From Methylobacterium brachiatum (GTDB lineage Bacteria; Pseudomonadota; Alphaproteobacteria; Rhizobiales; Beijerinckiaceae): 64,000 nt of DNA. Below, one piece after another: positions 32,064 to 40,204 of this stretch (positions are counted from its first letter, which is position 1; every line of letters starts with the position of its first letter). Where the stretch lies: assembly GCF_020523825.1 (NCBI RefSeq), contig NZ_JAJALK010000014.1, positions 96,754 through 160,753 on the forward strand. The letters are read 5' to 3'. Both the position numbers and the translations under genes were made by a program. The notes under the pieces are model-generated. The model searched no databases, was not told where the DNA came from, and saw nothing but the letters and a program-made list of their open reading frames with translations.

Positions 32064-32699
32064 CTAGAACTTCACGTTCGGCGGCCGGTCGGCGTTCGGG
32101 GTTGCCGAGAAGGTCTCCATCGGCTTGGCCTCGGGATACAGGATCGCGGCGATCCAGCGGCCCGGGATGGTGCGCAGCTCGGTGTTGTAGGCCTGGACCG
32201 CGCCGATATAGTCGCGCCGCGCCACGGCGATGCGGTTCTCGGTGCCTTCGAGCTGCGATTGCAGGGCCAGGAAGTTCTGGTTGGACTTCAAGTCGGGGTA
32301 TTTCTCCACCGTGACCAGCAGGCGCCCGAGCGCGCCGGAGAGCTGGTTCTGCGCGTCCTGGAACTCCTTGAATTTCTGTGGATCGCTCACCGTCGAGGCG
32401 TCGACCTTCACGCTCGACGCCTTCGCCCGGGCCTCGGTGACGCCGATCAGCACGTCCTTCTCCTGCTGGGCATAGCCCTTCACGGTCTCGACCAGGTTGG
32501 GAATCAGGTCGGCGCGGCGCTGGTACTGGTTCTGCACCTCGCTCCAGGACGACTTGGCCTGCTCCTCGAGGGTCGGCACGCGGTTGACCGCGCCGCAGCC
32601 GGACAGGCCGGTGGCGACCAGGAGGATCGTGAGCGCGCTCAGCAGGCGCGCCGCCGCGGATGTCGGGCGCAGCGCGCCGGCGTTCAGCATCGAGACCAT
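32064..32699 (-). CDS. lemA: LemA family lipoprotein
   Basis: A 211-residue protein with a lipoprotein signal peptide; the lipobox L-S-G-C places the modified Cys at about residue 35. The LemA core follows: Y-Q-R-R-A-D-L-I-P-N-L-V-E-T-V-K-G-Y-A and A-R-R-D-Y-I-G-A-V-Q-A-Y-N. LemA proteins form a helical bundle and are co-transcribed with TPM proteins; the role in the envelope is unclear. It is the first gene of a three-gene operon and 15 bp upstream of the next start. Confidence 0.92.
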   Translation of the reverse strand: MVSMLNAGALRPTSAAARLLSALTILLVATGLSGCGAVNRVPTLEEQAKSSWSEVQNQYQRRADLIPNLVETVKGYAQQEKDVLIGVTEARAKASSVKVDASTVSDPQKFKEFQDAQNQLSGALGRLLVTVEKYPDLKSNQNFLALQSQLEGTENRIAVARRDYIGAVQAYNTELRTIPGRWIAAILYPEAKPMETFSATPNADRPPNVKF

Positions 32700-32919
32700 T
32701 CAGGGTAGCTCCCTTCCGGGCGGGGCCCGGTACACGGATCACACTTCCGAGAGATAAGGCCTCGCCTTGTCAAGGTAAGGCCTTCGCGCGATTCCGGTTT
32801 GGAAGGCTCGGGCTGCGACCCGATCGGCCGCCCGGCAACGGGCCTGGCGGGCGCGCGTTCGAGACAGCATGTGCGGGCATCGGCCCGACCCGAACCAGAG
32901 ACCCCACGGAGAGACCCGG

Positions 32920-33330
32920 ATGGATGCAGAACTCGCCGATCACGTCAGGGCGGCCGCCGCGGCGGCGCGGCGCCACGCGCTGGCCTTCCGGGCGCCGGTC
33001 GACAAGGACGCGCTGCCCTGGTCGGTGATCGAAGCCTTCGACGCCCGCGTCCGCGGCCATGTCGAGCGCGACCGGCGGATCGAGGAGGAGCGCGACCGGG
33101 TGCTGATCGCCGCGGTGAACCTCGCCGAGACCCCGGTCGAGGAGGGCGAGGACGCGATCGCGGCGGCCCGCGCCCATCTGGTCGACGCGATCGACTATCT
33201 GGAGCAGGCGGTCCTGCGCTTCGGCCTGGTCAACCGGCAGGGCGCCAAGCTCGGCCACGGCGCGTATGGCCAACCGGTCGGCGCGCGGGACTGGCGCGGG
33301 CCGCAGGAGGCCGCGAAGAAAGGATCCTGA
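32920..33330 (+). CDS. Hypothetical helical protein
   Basis: A 136-residue soluble protein rich in Ala, Arg and Glu, with a predicted all-helical core (V-I-E-A-F-D-A-R-V-R-G-H-V-E-R-D-R-R-I-E-E-E-R). No family was recognised. Upstream DNA has ACGGAGAG as a fair ribosome binding site. Its stop at 33328-33330 lies immediately ahead of the LysR frame, so the two may be translationally coupled. Confidence 0.6.
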   Translation: MDAELADHVRAAAAAARRHALAFRAPVDKDALPWSVIEAFDARVRGHVERDRRIEEERDRVLIAAVNLAETPVEEGEDAIAAARAHLVDAIDYLEQAVLRFGLVNRQGAKLGHGAYGQPVGARDWRGPQEAAKKGS

Positions 33331-33332
33331 GC

Positions 33333-34253
33333 ATTCGCGAGACGCTCCCCACCGCGGCGACCGTCAGCCGTCTCGACCTCAAGACGCTGCGCCTGTTCGC
33401 GGCGATCTGCGAGGCGGGGACGCTCAACGGCGCGGCCCGGCGGGCTTCGATCGCGCCCTCGGCGGTGAGCAAGCGGCTGGCCGAGCTGGAGCACGCCCTG
33501 GGCTGCACGCTGCTCACCCGCGAGCCGCGGGGGATGCGCCTGACGCCGGCCGGCGAGACCCTGCTGCACCACACCCGCCGGATGCTGGCCAGCGCCGAGC
33601 AGATGGCCCTCGAACTCGCCGAGCACGCGCACGGGGTGCGCGGCTTCGTCCGGATGCTCGCCAACCTCTCGGCCATCGTCCAATTCCTGCCCGAGGACCT
33701 CCAGACCTTCCTGGCTGCGCAGGAGCGGATCCGCGTCGACCTGGCGGAACGGCCGAGCGGCGGCGTGGTGCTGGGCGTCGAGGAGGGCGCGGCCGATCTC
33801 GGGATCTGCGCCGGCGGCACCGACACCCGCTCGCTCACGGCCTATCCGTATCGCGGCGACCGCCTGGTCCTGGTGATGCCGGCCGATCATCCGCTGAGCG
33901 GGCGAACCGCCATCGCCCTCGCCGAGACCCTCGATTACGACCATGTCGGCCTGCACGTCGAGAGCTCGATCCACGCCGCCCTGCGGGATGAGGCCCGGCG
34001 GCTCGGGCGGCCTCTGCGCCTGCGGATCCACGTGCCGAGCTTCGACGGGATCTGCCGGATGGCGCAGGCCGGGATGGGGCTCGGCACGATCCCCGAGGGG
34101 GTCTTCGCCCTGCTCGGTCCGCAGCTGCATCTCGCCGCGGTGCCGCTGACCGATCCCTGGGCCACGCGGACGCTCACCCTCGTGGTCCGGCCCGGCGCCC
34201 TGCCGCCCGCTGCCGCCTTGCTGCTGGATCACCTGCGCACGGCCGGCGGGTAG
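33333..34253 (+). CDS. LysR family transcriptional regulator, non-canonical start
   Basis: About 306 residues. The winged-helix region contains L-R-L-F-A-A-I-C-E-A-G-T-L and A-P-S-A-V-S-K-R-L-A-E-L-E, and a periplasmic-binding-like effector domain fills the rest. No ATG, GTG or TTG exists in frame between the preceding gene's stop and the HTH. The ATT at 33333 has an AAGGA site 8 nt upstream and is my best guess; CTG 33327 is the alternative. Being directly upstream of and co-directional with the CoA-transferase operon, it probably regulates it. Confidence 0.8.
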   Translation: MRETLPTAATVSRLDLKTLRLFAAICEAGTLNGAARRASIAPSAVSKRLAELEHALGCTLLTREPRGMRLTPAGETLLHHTRRMLASAEQMALELAEHAHGVRGFVRMLANLSAIVQFLPEDLQTFLAAQERIRVDLAERPSGGVVLGVEEGAADLGICAGGTDTRSLTAYPYRGDRLVLVMPADHPLSGRTAIALAETLDYDHVGLHVESSIHAALRDEARRLGRPLRLRIHVPSFDGICRMAQAGMGLGTIPEGVFALLGPQLHLAAVPLTDPWATRTLTLVVRPGALPPAAALLLDHLRTAGG

Positions 34254-34358
34254 GAGGCGCCTGCGTTCGCATCAGGAGAACGCAGGCTGGCGCATCGCGT
34301 TTGGACATCGCCCGGAAGCCGGTCGTATCCTCCGGGCAAAGACAGGGAGAGAATAACG

Positions 34359-35552
34359 GTGTCAGGTCCGCTCAGCGGGATCCGTGTGCTGGAACTCGGC
34401 CAGCTCATCGCCGCCCCCTTCGCCACCAAGCTTCTGGCCGAGTTCGGTGCCGAGGTGATCAAGGTCGAGGCGCCGGAAGGCGGCGACCCCCTGCGCACCT
34501 GGCGCAAGATGCACGGCGACACCTCGCTGTGGTGGTATCTCCAGTCGCGCAACAAGAAGTCGATCGCGGTCAACCTCAAGACGCCGGAGGGGCTCGACAT
34601 CGTCAAGCGCCTCGCCACCAGCGCCGATGTCGTGGTCGAGAATTTCCGGCCCGGCGGCCTGGAGAAGCTCGGGCTCGGCTGGGACGTGCTCTCGTCCCTC
34701 AACCCGAAGCTCACGATGGTGCGGATCTCCGGCTACGGCCAGACCGGGCCCTATCGCGACCGGCCGGGCTTCGGCGCCATCGGTGAGGCCATGGGCGGGC
34801 TGCGCTACACCACCGGCTCCCCCGACAGCCCCCCGGCCCGGGTCGGGGTCAGCATCGGCGACACCCTCGCCTCGCTCCACGGCGTGATCGGAGCGCTGAT
34901 GTCGATCCTGAACGTCAAGGTCAATGGTGGCGCCGGGCAGGTCGTGGACGTCTCGCTGGTCGAGAGCGTGTTCAACGTGATGGAGAGCCTGGTCCCCGAA
35001 TACGACCTGCTCGGCGAGATCCGAACCCGCACCGGCGGCGCGCTGCCCGGCATAACCCCGTCCAACACCTACCCGACGCAGGATGGCGGCTACGTCGTGA
35101 TCGCGGGCAACAGCGATCCGATCTTCCGCCGGTTGATGACGGCCATCGGCCGCCCCGACCTCGCCGAGGATCCCCGGATGCGCTCGAACGAGGGCCGCTC
35201 GCAGCACGCGCCCATGCTGGACGGCGTGATCGGCGACTGGTCGAAGGCCCGCAGCGTCGCCGACGCCCTGGCCGCCCTCGACGCCGCGGACGTGCCGGCC
35301 GGGCGGATCTACTCGGTGGCCGACATCGTCGCCGACCCGCATTACCAGGCCCGGGACATGATCCTCGAGGCGGAGCTGCCCGGCGGCACCCAGGTGAAGA
35401 TGCCCGGCATCGTGCCGAAACTCTCGGGCACCCCCGGGGCGGTGCGCTGGCAAGGCCCGGCGCTCGGCGCCCATACCGACGCGGTCCTGGCCGATCTCGG
35501 CCTCGACCCGGCCGCGATCCGGACGCTGCGCGACGCGGGAGCCGTGAAATGA
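34359..35552 (+). CDS. Class III (CaiB/BaiF) CoA-transferase
   Basis: A 397-residue CoA-transferase. The family pattern is L-S-G-I-R-V-L-E-L-G-Q-L-I-A-A-P-F, E-V-I-K-V-E-A-P-E-G-G-D, V-E-N-F-R-P-G, and the active-site Asp in Q-V-V-D-V-S-L-V-E-S-V. Such enzymes move CoA between organic acids, usually from succinyl-CoA. The start is GTG 34359. It overlaps the next gene by four bases (ATGA), so its product and the lyase are probably made together and act in sequence. Confidence 0.92.
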   Translation: MSGPLSGIRVLELGQLIAAPFATKLLAEFGAEVIKVEAPEGGDPLRTWRKMHGDTSLWWYLQSRNKKSIAVNLKTPEGLDIVKRLATSADVVVENFRPGGLEKLGLGWDVLSSLNPKLTMVRISGYGQTGPYRDRPGFGAIGEAMGGLRYTTGSPDSPPARVGVSIGDTLASLHGVIGALMSILNVKVNGGAGQVVDVSLVESVFNVMESLVPEYDLLGEIRTRTGGALPGITPSNTYPTQDGGYVVIAGNSDPIFRRLMTAIGRPDLAEDPRMRSNEGRSQHAPMLDGVIGDWSKARSVADALAALDAADVPAGRIYSVADIVADPHYQARDMILEAELPGGTQVKMPGIVPKLSGTPGAVRWQGPALGAHTDAVLADLGLDPAAIRTLRDAGAVK

Positions 35553-36472
35553 GCGACGCCACGATGCTGGTCCAGGAGGTCGCGCCCCGCGACGGCCTCC
35601 AGATCGAGGCCGCCTGGGTCGAGACCGCGGACAAGATCGCCCTGGTGGACGCGCTCTCGGATGCGGGCTTCTCCCGCATCGAGGTCTCGTCCTTCGTCTC
35701 GCCCAAGGCGGTACCGGCCCTGCGCGACGCCGCCGAGCTGTTCGCCGGGATCCGCCGCCGGCCCGGTACCGTCTACGTGGCGCTCGTCCCGAACCCCAAG
35801 GGGGCCGAGCGGGCGCTCGCCGCCAAGGTCGACGAGATCAACCTCGTCGCCTCGGTGAGCGAGACCCACAACCGCGCCAATATGGGCATGAGCCCGGACG
35901 ACTCGATCGCGGGATTCGCCCGGATCATGGAGACCGTGACGGGCGCGTCGGTCCTGACCAACGCCACGGTCGCCACCGCCTTCGGCTGCCCGTTCGAGGG
36001 CGATCAGCCCGTCGACAAGGTGATCGCGCAGGTGGAGCGCTACCGCTCGCTCGGCATCACCGGCGTGACGCTCGCCGACACCACCGGCATGGCCAACCCG
36101 CGCCAGGTCGAGCGGCTCGTCGCCCGGGTCCTGGCGATCGTCCCGGCCGAGCATCTGACCCTGCACTTCCACAACACCCGCGGGGTCGGCCTCGCCAACG
36201 TGCTGGCTGCCTGGCAGGCGGGCGCCCGCCGCTTCGACGCGGCGCTCGGCGGTCTCGGCGGATGCCCGTTCGCGCCGGGCGCCACCGGCAACATCTGCAC
36301 CGAGGATCTGGTCAGCATGGCCCACGAGATGGGGATCCGGACCGGCCTCGACCTGCCGGCCCTGATCGCCCTGTCCCGGGACCTGCCGCGGCTCGTCGGC
36401 CACGAGGTGCCCGGCCAGGTCGCCAAGGCCGGCCGGCCCTGCGACCTGCATCCGGTCCCCCGGGCCGCCTGA
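35549..36472 (+). CDS. Hydroxymethylglutaryl-CoA lyase-like enzyme
   Basis: A 307-residue TIM-barrel lyase of the HMGL/DRE family. It shows the metal and substrate motif V-A-P-R-D-G-L-Q, then L-A-D-T-T-G-M-A-N-P, H-F-H-N-T-R-G, and the flexible-loop signature G-G-L-G-G-C-P-F-A-P-G-A-T-G-N with its catalytic Cys. HMG-CoA lyase cleaves 3-hydroxy-3-methylglutaryl-CoA to acetoacetate and acetyl-CoA. With the preceding CoA-transferase the pair could activate and split a 3-hydroxy-3-methylglutarate-like acid; the substrate is inferred. Confidence 0.9.
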   Translation: MSDATMLVQEVAPRDGLQIEAAWVETADKIALVDALSDAGFSRIEVSSFVSPKAVPALRDAAELFAGIRRRPGTVYVALVPNPKGAERALAAKVDEINLVASVSETHNRANMGMSPDDSIAGFARIMETVTGASVLTNATVATAFGCPFEGDQPVDKVIAQVERYRSLGITGVTLADTTGMANPRQVERLVARVLAIVPAEHLTLHFHNTRGVGLANVLAAWQAGARRFDAALGGLGGCPFAPGATGNICTEDLVSMAHEMGIRTGLDLPALIALSRDLPRLVGHEVPGQVAKAGRPCDLHPVPRAA

Positions 36473-36574
36473 CGTCTCGACGAACGCCGCGCGACAAAGC
36501 CGCCCATCGAAGGCGGCTCCGCGCATCCGGCCCTTCCGCGACGGGGCGGCCGGACTTCTCCAGGGAGGAACACG

Positions 36575-37897
36575 ATGGCCATCGCGGTGACCGGCGCGCC
36601 CGCGCGCCCAGAGGACGTGACCGAGACCGGAATCGTCCGGAAGGTCGCGTGGCGGCTGATGCCGCTGATCATGGTCTGCTACCTGTTCGCGTTCTTCGAC
36701 CGGATCAACATCAGCTTCGCCAAGTTCCAGCTTCAGAGCGACCTCGGCTTCAGCAACGTCGCCTACGGGCTCGGCGCCAGCATGTTCGTGGTCGGCTACG
36801 TCATCTTCGAGGTGCCGTCGAACCTGTTCCTGTACCGGGTCGGCGCGCGCCGCTGGATCGCCCGGATCATGATCTCCTGGGGGATCGCCACCGCGCTGAT
36901 GATCTTCATCCGCACCGAGTGGCACTTCTACACCCTGCGCTTCCTCATCGGCGCCATGGAGGCGGGCTTCGCGCCCGGCATCCTGTACTACCTGACCCTG
37001 TGGTTCCCAGCCTCCCATCGCGGGCGGATCACCTCGTTCCTGTTCGTGGCCTCGGCCTTCTCCGGGATCGTCGGGGCGCCGGTGGCCGGCCTGATCCTCG
37101 GCGGGCTCAACGGCGTCGCCGGGCTCGCCGGCTGGCAATGGCTGTTCCTGGCCGGCGGCCTGCCCTGCCTCCTGCTCGGCGCCCTGGTGCTGATGCGCCT
37201 CGACGACCGGATCTCCGACGCGCGCTGGCTCTCGCAGCCGGAGAAGGACCTGCTGTCAGCCCGGATCGCCCACCACAACCGCGAGATCGGCGACCATTCG
37301 CTCCTCGGCGCGCTCCGCCAGCCGGGCTTCCTGATGATCGGGCTGGTCTACTTCCTGCTCCAGATCGGCTCCTACGGCCTGAACTTCTGGGGGCCGGACC
37401 TGATCAAGACCGCGAGCGGCAGCAGTGCGGCCTATGTCGGCTTCCTCACCGCGGTCCCGTATATCTGCGGGGCGATCAGCATGGTGGTGGTCGGGCGCCT
37501 GTCCGACGCCTCGGGCGAGCGGCCGAAATTCGTCGCCGCGCTGGCGATCGCCGCGGCCATCGGCTTCTTCACCGCGGGCCTGTTCGACCGGCAGATCGTG
37601 CCCCTGATGATCGCGCTGGCGCTGCTGGGGTCTGGGATCGTCGCCTCGATCCCGACCTTCTGGACCCTGCCGGCCAAGCTGGTGACCGGCGTCGGCGCGG
37701 CGGGCGGCATCGCGCTGATCAACACGCTCGGCCAGCTCGGCGGCATCGTCAGCCCGGTGATGGTCGGCTGGGTCAAGGACCTGACCGGATCCACGACGCC
37801 GGCCCTCTACGTCATCGGCTCGCTCTGCCTGGTGGCGGCCGGCCTCCTGCTGTTCGCCATGCCGGCGAGCCTGCGCCGGAGCGATCGCGGCCCCTGA
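36575..37897 (+). CDS. MFS transporter, anion:cation symporter (ACS) type
   Basis: A 440-residue permease with 12 predicted helices. The ACS pattern is D-R-I-N-I-S-F-A-K in the first loop, G-L-G-A-S-M-F-V-V-G-Y and E-V-P-S-N-L in helix 2, and the R-x3-G-x2-E-A-G motif variant R-F-L-I-G-A-M-E-A-G-F-A-P-G. Relatives import organic anions such as tartrate, phthalate and hydroxyphenylacetate. A strong GGGAGGAA site precedes the start. As last gene after the CoA-transferase and lyase, it probably brings in their substrate. Confidence 0.9.
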   Translation: MAIAVTGAPARPEDVTETGIVRKVAWRLMPLIMVCYLFAFFDRINISFAKFQLQSDLGFSNVAYGLGASMFVVGYVIFEVPSNLFLYRVGARRWIARIMISWGIATALMIFIRTEWHFYTLRFLIGAMEAGFAPGILYYLTLWFPASHRGRITSFLFVASAFSGIVGAPVAGLILGGLNGVAGLAGWQWLFLAGGLPCLLLGALVLMRLDDRISDARWLSQPEKDLLSARIAHHNREIGDHSLLGALRQPGFLMIGLVYFLLQIGSYGLNFWGPDLIKTASGSSAAYVGFLTAVPYICGAISMVVVGRLSDASGERPKFVAALAIAAAIGFFTAGLFDRQIVPLMIALALLGSGIVASIPTFWTLPAKLVTGVGAAGGIALINTLGQLGGIVSPVMVGWVKDLTGSTTPALYVIGSLCLVAAGLLLFAMPASLRRSDRGP

Positions 37898-37915
37898 GCG
37901 GGGCGCGCCGGGCCG

Positions 37916-38875
37916 TTATTGCAGACCCAGCCCGACGGCGCGCCGGAAGTCGCTGGGCGCCAGGCCGAACCGGCCCTTGAACCGGCGGGAGAAATGGGCC
38001 CGGCTGGCGAAGCCGCAGCCGCCGGCCAGGGTGTCGATCGTCAGGTGGGTGCAGGTCGGGTCCGCCAGGCGATCGGCCGCGACTTCCAGACGGCGCTGCC
38101 AGATCCAGTCGGAGACGTGCTGGCCGCGCTCGTCGAACAGCGCCTGGAGCCGGCGCAGTGAGACGCCGACCGCCGCCGCGAGCCGGGGCGGATCGAGAGC
38201 GGGGTCGCCGAGATGCGCTTCGACATACGCCTTGGCCCGCTGGACCATGATGTCGCCGCTGGCCGGCAGGGGCGCGTCCAGGGCGATCCGCTCGGCGATG
38301 CTGGCCACGATCAGGTCAACGCCGATCGACCCCATCCGGGCGCCCGTGACGGGATCGAGCCGGTGATGCATGCGGCTCAGCTCCTCGAAAAAGCTCATCG
38401 CCAGGGTCGCGGTGGCCAGCTCGGCGCCCACGGTCAGGGCCGCGTAGCGGCGGGCCGGCCCGAGCACGCTCTCCAGGCGCTCGCGCGGTATCTTCAGGTA
38501 GAGTGATTGGTTGCCGGGGCTCGTCGTGATCACCGTCGGTTGATGCTCAATCACGACCAGGTCGCCCTGGCGTTGCTTCGATGTCCGATCCCGCTGCCCG
38601 ACCGTCGTCGCGCCGGCGAGGGTGAAGGCCACGCTGATCCAGCCCTCGTCGCCCAGGCGACGGATCGCGCGCGGTGTCGCCTCGCTGCGGAGGGGGCCCT
38701 CCGAGACCCGCGTCATCGTCAGAGGGCCGAGGGTGGCGCTCTCCAGCTTGGCCTCGAACGGACCGGAGCCGAGCCGCTCCTGCTCGAGGGGCAGGCGCTG
38801 CTCTTCCAGTGTCTCCAGCCACCGTTTGAATCTGGTATTGACAGGAAGATTGTCGGTTGAAAACAATAGTCTCAT
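37916..38875 (-). CDS. AraC family regulator 1 of a tandem trio
   Basis: A 319-residue regulator. The N-terminal about 200 residues form an AraC-type sensor (R-F-K-R-W-L, S-E-A-T-P-R, G-D-L-V-V-I-E-H-Q-P) and the C-terminal 100 a double HTH with L-R-R-L-Q-A-L-F-D-E-R-G and F-A-S-R-A-H-F-S-R-R-F-K. It converges on the MFS gene. It differs from copies 2 and 3 more than they differ from each other. A perfect FNR/FixK-type box lies 110 bp upstream of its start. Confidence 0.9.
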   Translation of the reverse strand: MRLLFSTDNLPVNTRFKRWLETLEEQRLPLEQERLGSGPFEAKLESATLGPLTMTRVSEGPLRSEATPRAIRRLGDEGWISVAFTLAGATTVGQRDRTSKQRQGDLVVIEHQPTVITTSPGNQSLYLKIPRERLESVLGPARRYAALTVGAELATATLAMSFFEELSRMHHRLDPVTGARMGSIGVDLIVASIAERIALDAPLPASGDIMVQRAKAYVEAHLGDPALDPPRLAAAVGVSLRRLQALFDERGQHVSDWIWQRRLEVAADRLADPTCTHLTIDTLAGGCGFASRAHFSRRFKGRFGLAPSDFRRAVGLGLQ

Positions 38876-39206
38876 AAAGATAATTCCGTTTTCACAAATA
38901 TGATGTGCGGGGTCATCGCGTTATGTGGTTCTGAAGTATTGTTTTGGATATTTGATTGCTTGGCGGCATTTATATTGATCTAGATCAAATATCGACCGGG
39001 CTCGCCGCCACCTGAGCAAGGTGTTGCAGGGGCCTATATCAAAATTTCCCCTGCCGATGCAAATGCCACTCTGCTTTTTCATGGGCCACCAAGCATCCTG
39101 CGGGGGGGCAACACATGCCGTGGCCGCCCTGCAGCACGCCCGGGCATCGTGCGGTCATGCGGGCGTCCGTTGCGGCCCGCGCCCCGCCGCGATGGGGCGG
39201 ACGCCC
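38876..39206. other. AT-rich gap between AraC 1 and AraC 2
   Basis: 331 bp, low in GC at 38876-39000. It holds the upstream region of AraC 1 with the FNR/FixK-type box. The right half is GC-rich and empty of recognisable genes. Confidence 0.6.
38985..38998. promoter_or_regulatory. Perfect FNR/FixK-type box
   Basis: TTGATCTAGATCAA, an exact match to TTGAT-N4-ATCAA and a perfect palindrome. It is centred about 116 bp upstream of the AraC 1 start. This suggests oxygen-dependent control by an FNR/FixK-type protein. Confidence 0.6.
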
Positions 39207-40166
39207 CTACGGCGTGCCCAGGAGGGCCGCGATCCGGTACTCGCGCGGGGACATGCCGTGGTGCTCCTTGAAGCGGCGGGAGAAATGGGCCTGGCTCGCG
39301 AAGCCGCAGCCGAAGGCCACGGCTCCGATCTGGATATGGGCGCCGCTCGGATCGGCCAGCTGCTTGGCGGCGGCCTCGAGCCGGCGCTGCCAGATCCAGT
39401 CGGAAATGTGCTGGCCTCGCTCGTGGAACAATTCCTGGAGCCGGCGCAACGAAACGCCGACCGCGGCGGCCAGATGCGGCGGGTCCAGGGTCGGATCGCC
39501 GAGATGGGCCTCGACATACGCCTTGGCGCGCTGGACCACGACGGTCCCGTGCAGCGGCTGCGGCACCTCCTTGGCCATCCGCTCGGCGATGCAGGCGACG
39601 ATCAGGTCGACGCCGATCGCCGACATCCGTTCGGCCGCGTCGGGGTCGAGCCGGTGGCGCACCTGAACCAGCTCGCGGAAGAAGGTCGCGGCGAGGCTGG
39701 TCGAGGCCAGTTCCGCCCCCATCGCCAGCGCGGTGTAGAGCCGGGTGGGCCCGAGCATGTTCTCCAGGCGCTCGCGCGGCAGTTCCAGGAACACGGACTG
39801 GCTGCCCGCGCTCGTCGTCACCACGGCCGGCCGGTGATCGAGCACGACGATGTCGCCGGGCTTCTGTACCGAATCCCGGCCGTCCTGAAGGCAGGTCGAG
39901 GTGCCGGCGAGCTTGAACAGCACGACGGCCATGCCGGCCCTGTCGTGATGGCGCGCGGCGTTGGGCGTCGTCTCGCTGCGCAGGGCGCCCTGCGTGACGC
40001 GGCTCATGTTGAGGGAGCCGACGCTGGCGACCTCCATCTTGCCGGCGAACGGCCTGTCGTCGAGGCGCTCGATCTCGATCGGCACGAGCCGCTCGAACAG
40101 CACCTCCCGCCAGATCTGGAAGCTGTTCTTCGGATGGAGGCCGTCAGTCGTGAATACGGGCTGCAC
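39207..40166 (-). CDS. AraC family regulator 2 of a tandem trio
   Basis: A 319-residue regulator, the same length and domain plan as its neighbours. The C-terminal HTH part is very close to copy 3 (shared V-V-V-Q-R-A-K-A-Y-V-E-A-H-L-G-D-P-T-L-D), while the sensor part differs much more. The start is GTG 40166. It lies 38 bp downstream of copy 3, same strand, so the two probably form an operon. Confidence 0.9.
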   Translation of the reverse strand: MQPVFTTDGLHPKNSFQIWREVLFERLVPIEIERLDDRPFAGKMEVASVGSLNMSRVTQGALRSETTPNAARHHDRAGMAVVLFKLAGTSTCLQDGRDSVQKPGDIVVLDHRPAVVTTSAGSQSVFLELPRERLENMLGPTRLYTALAMGAELASTSLAATFFRELVQVRHRLDPDAAERMSAIGVDLIVACIAERMAKEVPQPLHGTVVVQRAKAYVEAHLGDPTLDPPHLAAAVGVSLRRLQELFHERGQHISDWIWQRRLEAAAKQLADPSGAHIQIGAVAFGCGFASQAHFSRRFKEHHGMSPREYRIAALLGTP

Positions 40167-40204
40167 GGGTGCTGTTCCCTGGCGGGGCCGGGTGGCGCGA
40201 TGGC

